55,897 nucleotides of DNA from an uncultured Lachnospiraceae bacterium. Lineage in GTDB: Bacteria > Bacillota > Clostridia > Lachnospirales > Lachnospiraceae. How positions within the stretch are numbered: the first letter of the stretch is position 1; each line of letters begins with the position of its first letter. Below the pieces are notes generated by a model. The model saw only the letters and a list, made by a program, of their open reading frames with translations, was not told the origin of the DNA and ran no database searches. Shown one piece after another: positions 9,039 to 17,924 of the stretch. Location of the stretch: NCBI GenBank assembly GCA_910584685.1, contig CAJUAO010000019.1, positions 1 to 55,897 of the forward strand. Direction: 5' to 3'. The translations under genes and the position numbers were made by a program.

Positions 9039-12000
9039 TCATTTATCCTTTCTATTTTTTCGTATATTCCGGTTACTGACTGATGAATTATTGCTAAATT
9101 TTTCTTATTAGTAATATCCATATTTAATCTCAATGCTCCTGCATTTTTTGAGCCACCTATTCTTAATAAATCTGATGTTTCCGGTGTACACTGAAACAAC
9201 TTTAACAATTCATATATTTGAACTGCTTTTTCGTCCAGTGATAATTCCTTGAATTTATCAATACCTTTTTCCATAGTTTTTGCAAAATCACCTAGAATTG
9301 CTTTATATATACTATATTCTAATTTTTCTTTAAACATATAATATATATTCAATAGCACCTCATCTGTAATTCCACTATTATCATTTATTTTTATATCCTT
9401 TTTCTCCTTTCTATCCTGTATAAACTTAATTATTTCTTTTATATGCTTATAATATTTTTGATTTAATTCAAGTTGATTTGCATTATGGACAACCAAATAT
9501 TTATTTGACTTTCCCGCTATCCTAATCTTAAATCCATCTATAATCAAAAGAGATTGCATAGGTATTTTTCTTACCATTTTTATCTCCGTAAGCCCATACT
9601 CTTCCTCAAAATATCCTTTTGCAAAATTTTCATCAGTTTCTATTTTATTTTTTAGATGTAATGGCACAGAAGCGATATATCTAAGCAGCTTATCCTTCTT
9701 ATCCTTTCCCTCAATCAACATAAAATAAGTAATTGAAGCTTTGTTATATCCTCCATACAAATCAATATTCTTAAGCCTTTCATTACATTTGCCACTTTTA
9801 AGCGGAATCTGTCCCTTCCCCTTTTTCAACGGCTGAACATCAAACAATTCTCCTCCTTTCTCATACGTCTGTCTTGTAACAAGCATCCTATCACATTTCA
9901 GCGTCTCCTTTACCTTAATTATAGTTCCGTCCTTCCCCGCCTTCCATGCCATTTCAAAGCTATAATTAACATCAAAATCAAACATCCTGTACAGATTATA
10001 CGTTCTATAAGTACCATTTCTGTCAAAATACTTTCTTACATCCTTCGTAAACCTAAGATGATACACATTTCCAACCACAATATTCAGATACGCATCCTTC
10101 GCATGATGCAAATCATTAATATCTCTTACCTTGAGTATCTTATACTGCTGCCTAAATCTTGAAACATTACCTGCTTTTGAATACACTATTTCTGTTTCTT
10201 CAGGAATAACATACCTTAAAGCCTCTGCAAATGCCTTTGTGCTCTGTCTTGTCTCTACAAGCTGTCTATTCACAAAGCCTGATAATTCTTCGCTTGTAAG
10301 CTCTGTAGTTCTTGTCAGTCTCTTATATTTTTCTTCACTAATAAGCCCTTTTTGTTTCCACACAAGCCAAGTATTTCTCATATCCTCACGAATTTTCCCG
10401 TCAAGAGGAAACCTGTCGTCTTTATCTTCATTAACAGGCTTATATACCAGCACCCTGTTATCAAGGCTGTCATCCGCCGTTTTTGACCTTGGATAAATAT
10501 GGTCTATGTCATATTTATTATTATTTATCAGCTCATCAATTTCAATTTTTTCCCCTGTATATGCGCATTTTCCAAGCTGGGTATAATACAGATACAGCTT
10601 ATCGCTTCGCAAAGCGTCGTTATCTGTTTTAAGCAATTTATCATATAACGCTTTCTCATCCTTAATTGACTTATAAAGCTCAATAAGCCTGTCCTTTCTT
10701 GTAACGCTTCTTTTCTTCTCCCCTTCTTCTCTAGCCATTTCAACAAATACACGCTTTGGAGGCTTACCCATAGCATGCATAATCTCGTCAGTTACCTGCA
10801 AAGCCTTCCATATCTGCCGTTTTACAGCAGGAGAAACATACAAATCATTAACTAAAGAATAATCTATGCCTTTTTTCCGAGCTTCACCGTTTTCCTCTCT
10901 TATCAGCTTGGCATAAGGTGAATCACTGCTTTCGATAATCTGCATAAAATTCTCATTAGTATTCCAAAGCCGGTACATTACCGTTCCTATCATTCCCTGC
11001 CCCGGCACATCTATAGCCAGCCCATTTAGCAGTTTGTAGGATAGTCTTCCCCAATCCTTGCATTTAAGTGATTTTATCAATGAATTTATCTGATTTTCAT
11101 ACTCAGGATACTTTGATGTAAGCCTTTTCTTTAACAGCTTCGGCTCTGCGCCAAACAAGGTCATATCCTTTATTATGTCCTCCTTAGCTTTTTCTGATAA
11201 ATTAACGCCTGTAAATTTTTCTTTGAAAGCATGATAGCTTTTTAAAGAAGACTTTATTTCTATATCTATTCCGCTTATATCCTCCTTTTTTAAATCTGCA
11301 TAGCCCTTCTCTGCTTTCAAATAATCTATCAGCCTTTTCACAGTTACTTTAAGCTTTTTCTCAAACAGCTCATGATATATATCCTGCTTCAGTTCCACGC
11401 TTATAGGCTCTGAATTTATTTTTATTTTGTTTATTTCATTAAGGACCATAAATTTTTCATATGTCAGAGAGCTCATGGGAAGTACATCCTCATTCTTTAA
11501 ATATGTACATTTGCTTGTCATTTTTTCAATAAAATTCTTAGCGCTCTCCTCAATATTAACCTTTTCCTCAAAGTTCCACGGAGTTATTTTCCCGCTGCTT
11601 CTCACAGCCCATGCATTGCTTCCCGACACATTAAGGGGGCCCACATAATATGGAATTTTAAATTCCAGCAGCATTATTATTTTCTCACTTACGCTTTTTC
11701 CGGTCTCGTCAGTTTCCTTTAAAAAAGGATGATATTTCTCTGCATTGCGGAGTATTTTTTTCAGCTCCTTTTTGTGAAGCTGATACGGAATAACAGAGTT
11801 CTCCTTAACTCTTGCTTTTGGCATAAAGGAATCCGCCTCAATTTCATTTATAATATACTCCTTATTGTCTCCCTCCTTTATTTCAGGTAATATCTCCTTC
11901 TTTATAAAATTATAAAAATCTGCTCTTGTACACTTTTTATCCTCTATTACTCCTTTTCTTCCATTTGTCGAAACCACGCCAACATATCTTGAATAATTAT

Positions 12001-13105
12001 TATCCTGATTTTTTGTAACCCCAAAAACTCTTTTATACAATATTTTTCTTTGTTTATCTTCTCCTATTCCTTCCTCTAAAATAACCCTTTTTAAAAGCCT
12101 CAAATCCTTTCCATGCTTATCGTAATCCTTAACCTTAGCAGCTGATATAAGACCGCTTTCATCTCCCTTTAAAATATTGGATAATATCATTCCGTCATAT
12201 ACATTCTTTGCGCAGGCTATAATATCATAGTTATCCTCCAGATTTGCGGCATAATACTCCTCATTTTCCTCATATGACGCATCATCAAAGGAGATTTTAT
12301 TTATCTCAAGAGACTCATAATCCTTTCTGTCAAACAGCTTTGACAATGAAACCTTTCCGCCTGCAATTAATGACGCCAATTCCTTAAACCGCTTGTCGGA
12401 AGTACCGACTATATTTATAATTTCCTGTTTTTTACTGCTCTTAACAATTCTTGTATCCTTTAAGGTTTTCTCTATCTGCTCTAATTGTTCTGAGCCTGCT
12501 GTAACAGACATAATTTCATCATCTGTCATCATCTCATTCCACTTATCCAGCAAGGCTTTAAAGCTTTCCTTTAAATCCAGATTTACCTCATCACTTCCCA
12601 TATTTGCAAGAAAATGACCTCTGTTTTTTAATATGTGGGCTATTGCAAGATACAAAAGTCTTACGTCAAACTTTCTGTCCTCCTCCATTAATGCTTTACG
12701 GAGATGATAAATAGTTGGAAAATCTCTGTGATAATCTACATCCGTATAATTCTCATCCACAAATAATGAATATGGAAGATGTGGCTTTACTCCGTTTTCA
12801 TCTCTTTTATCATCATATACATATCTGCTTTCCTTCATCCTTAAAAAGAAGCCGCTGTCAACCTTCTGCACCTCCTCCTCAAACAGCTCCCTTAATAAAT
12901 TCAGACGCTCCTTCTGCCTTTTAAGTCTCCTTCTTGCGCATCTGTTTACCCTGCGCTCCTTGGCTCCTTTAGACGTCTCAAACAAAACTGAGCCCCACGC
13001 CCTTTTTCTGTTAATTTTAATTAAATTGTACTCCGTGTCTGTCACTGCCCAGCCTACGCTGCCTGTTCCCATGTCCAAGCCTAAAAAGTATTCTCTTTCC
13101 TTCAT
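9035..13105 (-). CDS. cas9: CRISPR-associated RNA-guided endonuclease Cas9 (type II-A)
   Basis: 1356 residues, the length class of SpyCas9. RuvC-I is LGLDMGTGSVGWAV with Asp11; an arginine-rich bridge helix lies near 50-75; RuvC-II is RVFVEMARE with Glu789; HNH is DIDHIYPRS with His869 and the following DDSLDNRVL; RuvC-III is NDLHHAKDAYLN with His1001 and Asp1004. All catalytic residues are therefore present. The C-terminal PAM-interacting part ends IHQSVTGIYEKI, but the Arg-x-Arg pair used for NGG by SpyCas9 is not found at the aligned place. The ATG follows GGAGGATTACAA. It heads the cas9-cas1-cas2-csn2 operon. It should use the tracrRNA at 13181-13278. Confidence 0.98.
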   Translation of the reverse strand: MKEREYFLGLDMGTGSVGWAVTDTEYNLIKINRKRAWGSVLFETSKGAKERRVNRCARRRLKRQKERLNLLRELFEEEVQKVDSGFFLRMKESRYVYDDKRDENGVKPHLPYSLFVDENYTDVDYHRDFPTIYHLRKALMEEDRKFDVRLLYLAIAHILKNRGHFLANMGSDEVNLDLKESFKALLDKWNEMMTDDEIMSVTAGSEQLEQIEKTLKDTRIVKSSKKQEIINIVGTSDKRFKELASLIAGGKVSLSKLFDRKDYESLEINKISFDDASYEENEEYYAANLEDNYDIIACAKNVYDGMILSNILKGDESGLISAAKVKDYDKHGKDLRLLKRVILEEGIGEDKQRKILYKRVFGVTKNQDNNYSRYVGVVSTNGRKGVIEDKKCTRADFYNFIKKEILPEIKEGDNKEYIINEIEADSFMPKARVKENSVIPYQLHKKELKKILRNAEKYHPFLKETDETGKSVSEKIIMLLEFKIPYYVGPLNVSGSNAWAVRSSGKITPWNFEEKVNIEESAKNFIEKMTSKCTYLKNEDVLPMSSLTYEKFMVLNEINKIKINSEPISVELKQDIYHELFEKKLKVTVKRLIDYLKAEKGYADLKKEDISGIDIEIKSSLKSYHAFKEKFTGVNLSEKAKEDIIKDMTLFGAEPKLLKKRLTSKYPEYENQINSLIKSLKCKDWGRLSYKLLNGLAIDVPGQGMIGTVMYRLWNTNENFMQIIESSDSPYAKLIREENGEARKKGIDYSLVNDLYVSPAVKRQIWKALQVTDEIMHAMGKPPKRVFVEMAREEGEKKRSVTRKDRLIELYKSIKDEKALYDKLLKTDNDALRSDKLYLYYTQLGKCAYTGEKIEIDELINNNKYDIDHIYPRSKTADDSLDNRVLVYKPVNEDKDDRFPLDGKIREDMRNTWLVWKQKGLISEEKYKRLTRTTELTSEELSGFVNRQLVETRQSTKAFAEALRYVIPEETEIVYSKAGNVSRFRQQYKILKVRDINDLHHAKDAYLNIVVGNVYHLRFTKDVRKYFDRNGTYRTYNLYRMFDFDVNYSFEMAWKAGKDGTIIKVKETLKCDRMLVTRQTYEKGGELFDVQPLKKGKGQIPLKSGKCNERLKNIDLYGGYNKASITYFMLIEGKDKKDKLLRYIASVPLHLKNKIETDENFAKGYFEEEYGLTEIKMVRKIPMQSLLIIDGFKIRIAGKSNKYLVVHNANQLELNQKYYKHIKEIIKFIQDRKEKKDIKINDNSGITDEVLLNIYYMFKEKLEYSIYKAILGDFAKTMEKGIDKFKELSLDEKAVQIYELLKLFQCTPETSDLLRIGGSKNAGALRLNMDITNKKNLAIIHQSVTGIYEKIERINE

Positions 13106-13145
13106 TTGTAATCCTCCAATTAATTTTTATTTTTTTAATTTTATA

Positions 13146-13174
13146 TTGACATCTTTCAATAAATGATTTATCAT
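13146..13174 (+). promoter_or_regulatory. Promoter of tracrRNA
   Basis: TTGACA (13146-13151), a 17-base spacer and TATCAT (13169-13174) on the plus strand form a near-consensus vegetative promoter. The expected start, about seven bases on, is near 13181, within a base of the 5' end of the anti-repeat. The promoter lies in the cas9 upstream region and points away from cas9, so polymerase at one promoter could affect the other. Confidence 0.85.
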
Positions 13175-13180
13175 ATAGTT

Positions 13181-13278
13181 ACGATTTTACATTACGAGTT
13201 CAAATAACGATTAAATCGAAACCACCTATATGGTACTGCGGTTGCAGTTTTAAAGACTTGATTATCAGGTCTTTTTTT
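13181..13278 (+). ncRNA. tracrRNA
   Basis: Trans-activating RNA of the Cas9 system, about 97 nt, opposite in strand to cas9. The anti-repeat (13180-13205) begins TACGATTTTACA and continues to GAGTTCAAAT. It pairs with the first 24 bases of the crRNA repeat and leaves an internal bulge like the AAG bulge of known type II-A duplexes. Next come a nexus hairpin CGAT-TAA-ATCG (13208-13218), hairpin ACCA/TGGT (13221-13234), hairpin ACTGC-GGTT-GCAGT (13235-13248) and a terminator stem of ten pairs (13252-13274) running into seven T (13272-13278). The terminator overlaps the last 14 bases of the WYL gene. A longer upstream-initiated form cannot be excluded. Confidence 0.9.
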
Positions 13279-14245
13279 CATATTTTAAAAGCATCTCCTG
13301 TAATCCTTCTCTTATCATGTCTCTTAAAGTAGCGGGTCTTATAACCTCTGCTATTCTGCCATACTGTAACGCCCAGAAATATACTGCATTAACATTAGCT
13401 CTTATTGATACAGTCACGTTTTCATCCTCCATTTCCACAATACTGTATTCCTTTCCATACCAGTCAATAAAATCACCGATATTATCTTTTTTTATTTTTA
13501 ATGTAACTCTTTCATTGGCGCCGGAATACATATACACGCTTTCTTTCATATATTTATCAATGCTAAAGGCTTGATTTTTATATTTTTCAATTTGATTTAT
13601 CTCCAGCCTTTTTTCATCAAGTATTTTTACTTCGCTTATTCTGTCTATCCTTCTTGGCTCAATATCTTCTCTTCCGGAAAAACATATCAAATAATATCTT
13701 GATTTTTCCAAAACAATATAATATGGATTTACTGTACGTTTCCCTTTCTCTGTCAGATTGCCTCTTATATCATATCCACAGGTTGTAATTTCTATTTTCT
13801 TCCTTTTTTCTATGGCTTTGTCTATTGCTTCTACAATTTCACAAACCTTTTCATTGTCCGTATGGTTAGCATTGTTAATAAAATATGTATTCCTTAGCCT
13901 GTTTCTTTCCTGCGGCTCCAGCATATCATTCAGCTTATCTGCAATTTTCTTAATATCATTTCCTGGAATTGCCTTAGAATACATTATACTGTTAATTAAT
14001 ATTTTAATTTCAATATTTGTAAACCTTCTAACGCAATATATTCCTCTTTCCCCTGCAATGTAACCATGCTCTCTTAATTCACCGACATATCCTGCCAGAG
14101 TATTTCTGCTGACTCTTAAATTATATTCCCTGTCTAAATAATCAATTATATCCTTCTGATACAATCTGTTGGCAAAAGATGAGTGATTCATAAGTACTTC
14201 CATTATATATATGTCAATAAGCATTTTATCACGCAAATCAACCAC
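13265..14245 (-). CDS. WYL-domain transcriptional regulator next to cas9
   Basis: 326 residues. An N-terminal winged helix (about 8-70, with SRNTLAGYVGELREHGYI as the recognition region) is followed by a WYL domain, in which NPYYIVLEKSRYYLICFSG and PRRIDRISEVKIL are typical, and a C-terminal WCX-like region. WYL proteins bind nucleic-acid or nucleotide ligands and several regulate CRISPR loci. This gene is immediately upstream of cas9 in the same direction, with the tracrRNA gene antisense between them. The start is uncertain: the frame opens at a GTG (14245) with a weak site, and a TTG or the ATG at residue 8 are alternatives. A role in controlling cas9 or tracrRNA is inference from position. 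Confidence 0.85.
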   Translation of the reverse strand: MVDLRDKMLIDIYIMEVLMNHSSFANRLYQKDIIDYLDREYNLRVSRNTLAGYVGELREHGYIAGERGIYCVRRFTNIEIKILINSIMYSKAIPGNDIKKIADKLNDMLEPQERNRLRNTYFINNANHTDNEKVCEIVEAIDKAIEKRKKIEITTCGYDIRGNLTEKGKRTVNPYYIVLEKSRYYLICFSGREDIEPRRIDRISEVKILDEKRLEINQIEKYKNQAFSIDKYMKESVYMYSGANERVTLKIKKDNIGDFIDWYGKEYSIVEMEDENVTVSIRANVNAVYFWALQYGRIAEVIRPATLRDMIREGLQEMLLKYEKKT

Positions 14246-14309
14246 CCCGTTTATATTTGATTAATTTCTTTATTCAGTTTTTCACATATATAAAATTTTT
14301 GTCCTCATA

Positions 14310-14315
14310 ATTATA
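14310..14315 (-). promoter_or_regulatory. Extended -10 element upstream of the WYL gene
   Basis: On the minus strand TGGTATAAT forms an extended -10 element about 65 bases upstream of the WYL start. The -35 position is poor, as is common with extended -10 promoters. Transcripts from here run through the WYL gene and, unless stopped, through the tracrRNA gene in antisense towards cas9. Confidence 0.5.
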
Positions 14316-14402
14316 CCACACATTAAGCGCAATAGAATGGTCATAAGAAATTTTCTTGTAAATATTTTTTGAAATATTTTATTTTTTCGGCTGTCCATGA
14401 CA

Positions 14403-14425
14403 CAGGTTTCCAATACCCAAACCTG
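14403..14425. repeat. Inverted repeat upstream of the acyl-CoA synthetase operon
   Basis: CAGGTTT (14403-14409) and AAACCTG (14419-14425) form a perfect seven-base dyad with a nine-base gap. It lies upstream of the plus-strand operon, whose likely extended -10 TGCTACAAT is at 14477-14485. It could be an operator; no regulator is identified. Confidence 0.4.
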
Positions 14426-14520
14426 CGCCATTGCTCAAACCCCGCTTAGAAAGTTATAGCAATATACATGCAAATATGCTACAATAAATTATATTGATAT
14501 TTACCAACAGGAGGAGGACC

Positions 14521-16155
14521 ATGCCAGTTACAGATTTTCTTGAAAGGAACGCAGAAAAGTACCCTGACGACATAGCATTAGTAGAATTAAACCCGGATGA
14601 AAATGACAAAAGAAGAACTACATGGAAGGAATATGAGTTAATTCAGCCCAGCCGCTTCGAGCCTTACCGCAGGGAGATAACATGGAGGGTTTTTAACGAA
14701 AAAGCAAACCGTTTTGCAAATATGTTAATTAACCGTGGAGTAAAAAAAGGCGATAAGGTAGCTATACTTATGTATAACTGCCTTGAATGGCTTCCGATTT
14801 ATTTCGGCGTGTTAAAAAGCGGCGCTATTGCCGTACCCTTTAATTTTCGCTATGATGCGGAAGAAATTTTATACTGCGCCGAGCTTGCACAGGTTGACGT
14901 TATCGTATTCGGACCTGCGTTTATCGGCAGAATAGAAACCAACGCCGAGCGTCTGATTAAAGGTCGTCTGCTGATTTATGCGGGAGATACCTGTCCTGAT
15001 TTTGCGGAGAGCTATCTTGAGCTGGTGGCTGACTGCTCCAGTCAAAAGCCTGACGTTAAAATTACGGAGGATGACTTTGGAGCAATTTATTTTTCGTCGG
15101 GAACAACAGGCTTTCCAAAAGCTATCTTACATAAGCACCAAAGCCTGACGCAGGCGGCGCAAATGGAACAGATACATCACGGAACAAACCGTGACGATAC
15201 CTTTCTGTGCATACCGCCCCTTTATCATACCGGCGCCAAATTCCACTGGATGGGAAGCTTAGTGGCTGGCAGTAAGGCTGTATTATTAAAGGGAACGAAG
15301 CCTGAGACTATTTTTTCTGCCGTTTCAAATGAACACTGTACTATCGTATGGCTGCTGGTTCCTTGGGTGCAGGATATACTTGACGCTTTAGATAACGGAG
15401 CCTTAAAGCTGTCTGACTATAAGCTTAAGCAATGGCGTCTAATGCATATCGGAGCCCAGCCTGTGCCGCCGTCCCTAATCAAACGCTGGAGGGAATATTT
15501 TCCTGACCATGCTTATGATACAAATTACGGTCTTTCTGAATCTACTGGTCCCGGCTGCGTACATCTTGGAGTAGAAAATATTCATAAGGTGGGAGCTATC
15601 GGTATTCCGGGCTATGGCTGGGAATGTAAAATCGTGGACAAGGATGGCTGCGAGGTAGTCAGGGGAAATGTAGGAGAGCTTTGCGTTAAGGGTCCCGGTG
15701 TTATGACCTGCTACTACAACGATGAAAAAGCTACCACCGAGGCCATAAAGGACGGCTGGCTATATACCGGAGATATGGCAATGCAGGACGAGGATGGCTT
15801 TTATTTCTTAGTTGACCGTAAAAAGGATATTATTGTAAGCGGCGGAGAAAATATTTATCCTGTTCAGATTGAAGACTTTTTACGGCGGTTTGACAAAATT
15901 AAGGACGCCGCAGTCATAGGTCTTCCCGACAGACGCTTGGGAGAAAAAACTGCCGCTATCATCGAGATAAAAGATGGCGTAAACTGTACAAAAGAAGAAG
16001 TCGATACATTTTGTCTGGAGCTTCCAAGATATAAAAGACCTAAAGAAATAATTTTTGATGATATACCGAGAAACGCCACAGGAAAAATTGAAAAGACAAA
16101 GCTCCGTAAAATATATGGGGCAGATTGTCTTGTTGCAAAAGAAAACATGAGTTAA
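14521..16155 (+). CDS. AMP-forming acyl-CoA synthetase (probable arylacetate/carboxylate-CoA ligase)
   Basis: About 544 residues of the ANL adenylating superfamily, which activates a carboxylic acid to its CoA thioester with ATP. The P-loop-like motif YFSSGTTGFPKAILHKH lies near residue 200. Further motifs are NYGLSESTG, the YTGDMAMQDEDGF hinge, DRKKDIIVSGGENIYP, and the C-terminal catalytic lysine in PRNATGKIEKTKL. The start at 14521 follows CAGGAGGAGGACC; an in-frame ATG at 14494 is less likely. The 18-base gap to iorA suggests that it acts on aryl acids connected with the iorAB reaction, either forming or consuming arylacetyl-CoA. Substrate choice is inference. Confidence 0.88.
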   Translation: MPVTDFLERNAEKYPDDIALVELNPDENDKRRTTWKEYELIQPSRFEPYRREITWRVFNEKANRFANMLINRGVKKGDKVAILMYNCLEWLPIYFGVLKSGAIAVPFNFRYDAEEILYCAELAQVDVIVFGPAFIGRIETNAERLIKGRLLIYAGDTCPDFAESYLELVADCSSQKPDVKITEDDFGAIYFSSGTTGFPKAILHKHQSLTQAAQMEQIHHGTNRDDTFLCIPPLYHTGAKFHWMGSLVAGSKAVLLKGTKPETIFSAVSNEHCTIVWLLVPWVQDILDALDNGALKLSDYKLKQWRLMHIGAQPVPPSLIKRWREYFPDHAYDTNYGLSESTGPGCVHLGVENIHKVGAIGIPGYGWECKIVDKDGCEVVRGNVGELCVKGPGVMTCYYNDEKATTEAIKDGWLYTGDMAMQDEDGFYFLVDRKKDIIVSGGENIYPVQIEDFLRRFDKIKDAAVIGLPDRRLGEKTAAIIEIKDGVNCTKEEVDTFCLELPRYKRPKEIIFDDIPRNATGKIEKTKLRKIYGADCLVAKENMS

Positions 16156-16173
16156 GAAAGGCAGGTTTATTAT

Positions 16174-17895
16174 ATGAAAGAATTAATGCTTGGAAATAAG
16201 GCTGTTGCGCGGGGCTTATACGAGGCGGGCTGCAAAGTTGTTTCCAGTTATCCCGGAACTCCCAGCACAGAAATTACTGAGGAGGCAGCATTATATAATG
16301 AAATATACTGTGAATGGGCTCCAAATGAAAAGGTTGCCCTTGAGGTGGCTCACGGCGCCAGCTTAGGAGGCGTCCGAAGCGCCTGCGCCATGAAGCATGT
16401 GGGGCTGAATGTGGCGGCGGACCCCTTATTTACTATTTCATATCAGGGCTTAAATGCCGGTCTTGTTATATGCGTAGCCGACGACCCCGGTATGCATTCC
16501 TCTCAAAATGAACAGGATTCCCGCCATTACGCCAGGGCCGCCAAGGTGCCGATGCTGGAGCCCTCAGACTCTTACGAGGCTTTACTATTCACAAAAAAAG
16601 CTTTTGAAATATCTGAAAAGTTTAATACTCCTGTATTATTAAAAATGTGTACGCGAATATCACATTCCCAGAGCATAGTAGAAACAAACCCACGGATAGA
16701 GCAAAATCAGACGCCATACGTAAAGGATTCTGCCAAGGTTATGATGACAGTAAATTCCAGAAATGCGCATGTGCGTGTAGAGGAACGGACAAGAAAGCTT
16801 AGGGACTATGGAGAAAGCTGTGATTTAAACAGAGTAGAAATGGCAGACACAAGCCTTGGGATAATCACCTCTTCAACCTCGTATCAATACGCAAGGGAAG
16901 TATTTGGCGAGAATGTAAGCATACTTAAGCTGGGAATGGTTTATCCACTGCCGGAAAAATTAATTAAAGACTTTGCCGCAAGGGTGGACAAGATAATTGT
17001 TCTTGAAGAGCTTGACCCTGTTATAGAAAATCATTGCAGACAGTTAGGCATACAGGTTTCAGGCAAAGATATTTTCCCTATATGCGGTGAGTTTTCACAA
17101 AACACCGTAAGAGAATGTATGAAGCTTAAAGCTCCCGATACTCTGCATATTGAGGCTTCCATTCCCGGACGCCCGCCTGTTATGTGCGCAGGATGCCCTC
17201 ACAGAGGAATTTTTTATATTTTACATAAAAAAAATTGCATGGTATACGGAGATATAGGCTGTTACACCTTAGGCGCAGTAGCTCCTTTAAATGCAATGGA
17301 TTTGAACGTGTGCATGGGAGCTTCCTGTTCGGGACTTCACGGCTTTAACAAGGCAATGGGAAGGGAAGGCGAAGAGCGCAGCGTAGGAGTAATAGGGGAT
17401 TCCACATTTATTCATTCAGGTATTACCGGAATTACAGATATTGCCTACAATATGAGCAATTCAACTGTAATTATATTAGATAACTCCATTACAGGCATGA
17501 CGGGACATCAGCAAAACCCTTCCACAGGCAAAAATATTAAGGGAGAGCCTGCCGGAAAGGTGGATTTGGAAGCCTTATGCCGCGCCTTGGGATACAAGCG
17601 GATTCGTGTGGTTGACCCATATGAGCTTGAGAATGTGGAGAATGTTTTGACAGAGGAGCTCTCGGCAAAGGAGCCGTCTATAATTATCAGCCGCCGTCCA
17701 TGCGTTATGATTAAGGGAACGGTACATAACCCGCCTCTTAAGGTAAATGAGGATAAGTGTGTAGGCTGTAAATCTTGTATGAAAATCGGCTGTCCCGCTA
17801 TTTCCGTAAGGGATAAAAAGGCCCGGATTGACGCTACCTTATGTATAGGCTGTAAGGTATGCACGCAGATGTGTAAACTGGGAGCCTTAGTTTAA
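16174..17895 (+). CDS. iorA: Indolepyruvate:ferredoxin oxidoreductase, alpha subunit
   Basis: 573 residues. The enzyme oxidatively decarboxylates aryl pyruvates, made by transamination of Trp, Phe and Tyr, to arylacetyl-CoA and reduces ferredoxin. The N-terminal pyrimidine-binding domain starts MLGNKAVARGLYEAGC. CAGCPHRGIFYIL and the thiamine diphosphate pocket GDSTFIHSGITG ... DNSITGMTGHQQNP lie in the second half. Two 4Fe-4S clusters close the protein: CVGCKSCMKIGCPA and CIGCKVCTQMC. It is complete and is followed 29 bases later by iorB. It functions as an oxygen-sensitive cytosolic heteromer in anaerobes. Confidence 0.95.
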   Translation: MKELMLGNKAVARGLYEAGCKVVSSYPGTPSTEITEEAALYNEIYCEWAPNEKVALEVAHGASLGGVRSACAMKHVGLNVAADPLFTISYQGLNAGLVICVADDPGMHSSQNEQDSRHYARAAKVPMLEPSDSYEALLFTKKAFEISEKFNTPVLLKMCTRISHSQSIVETNPRIEQNQTPYVKDSAKVMMTVNSRNAHVRVEERTRKLRDYGESCDLNRVEMADTSLGIITSSTSYQYAREVFGENVSILKLGMVYPLPEKLIKDFAARVDKIIVLEELDPVIENHCRQLGIQVSGKDIFPICGEFSQNTVRECMKLKAPDTLHIEASIPGRPPVMCAGCPHRGIFYILHKKNCMVYGDIGCYTLGAVAPLNAMDLNVCMGASCSGLHGFNKAMGREGEERSVGVIGDSTFIHSGITGITDIAYNMSNSTVIILDNSITGMTGHQQNPSTGKNIKGEPAGKVDLEALCRALGYKRIRVVDPYELENVENVLTEELSAKEPSIIISRRPCVMIKGTVHNPPLKVNEDKCVGCKSCMKIGCPAISVRDKKARIDATLCIGCKVCTQMCKLGALV

Positions 17896-17924
17896 AAATA
17901 TGCACAATAGAAATGAGGAATATA

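Noticed and set aside
10131..10776. Frames inside cas9 on both strands
   Set aside because: Shadows of cas9, whose own motifs are uninterrupted here.
5596..13105. Subtype II-C assignment
   Set aside because: II-C loci lack a fourth cas gene; here csn2 is present and Cas9 has II-A length.
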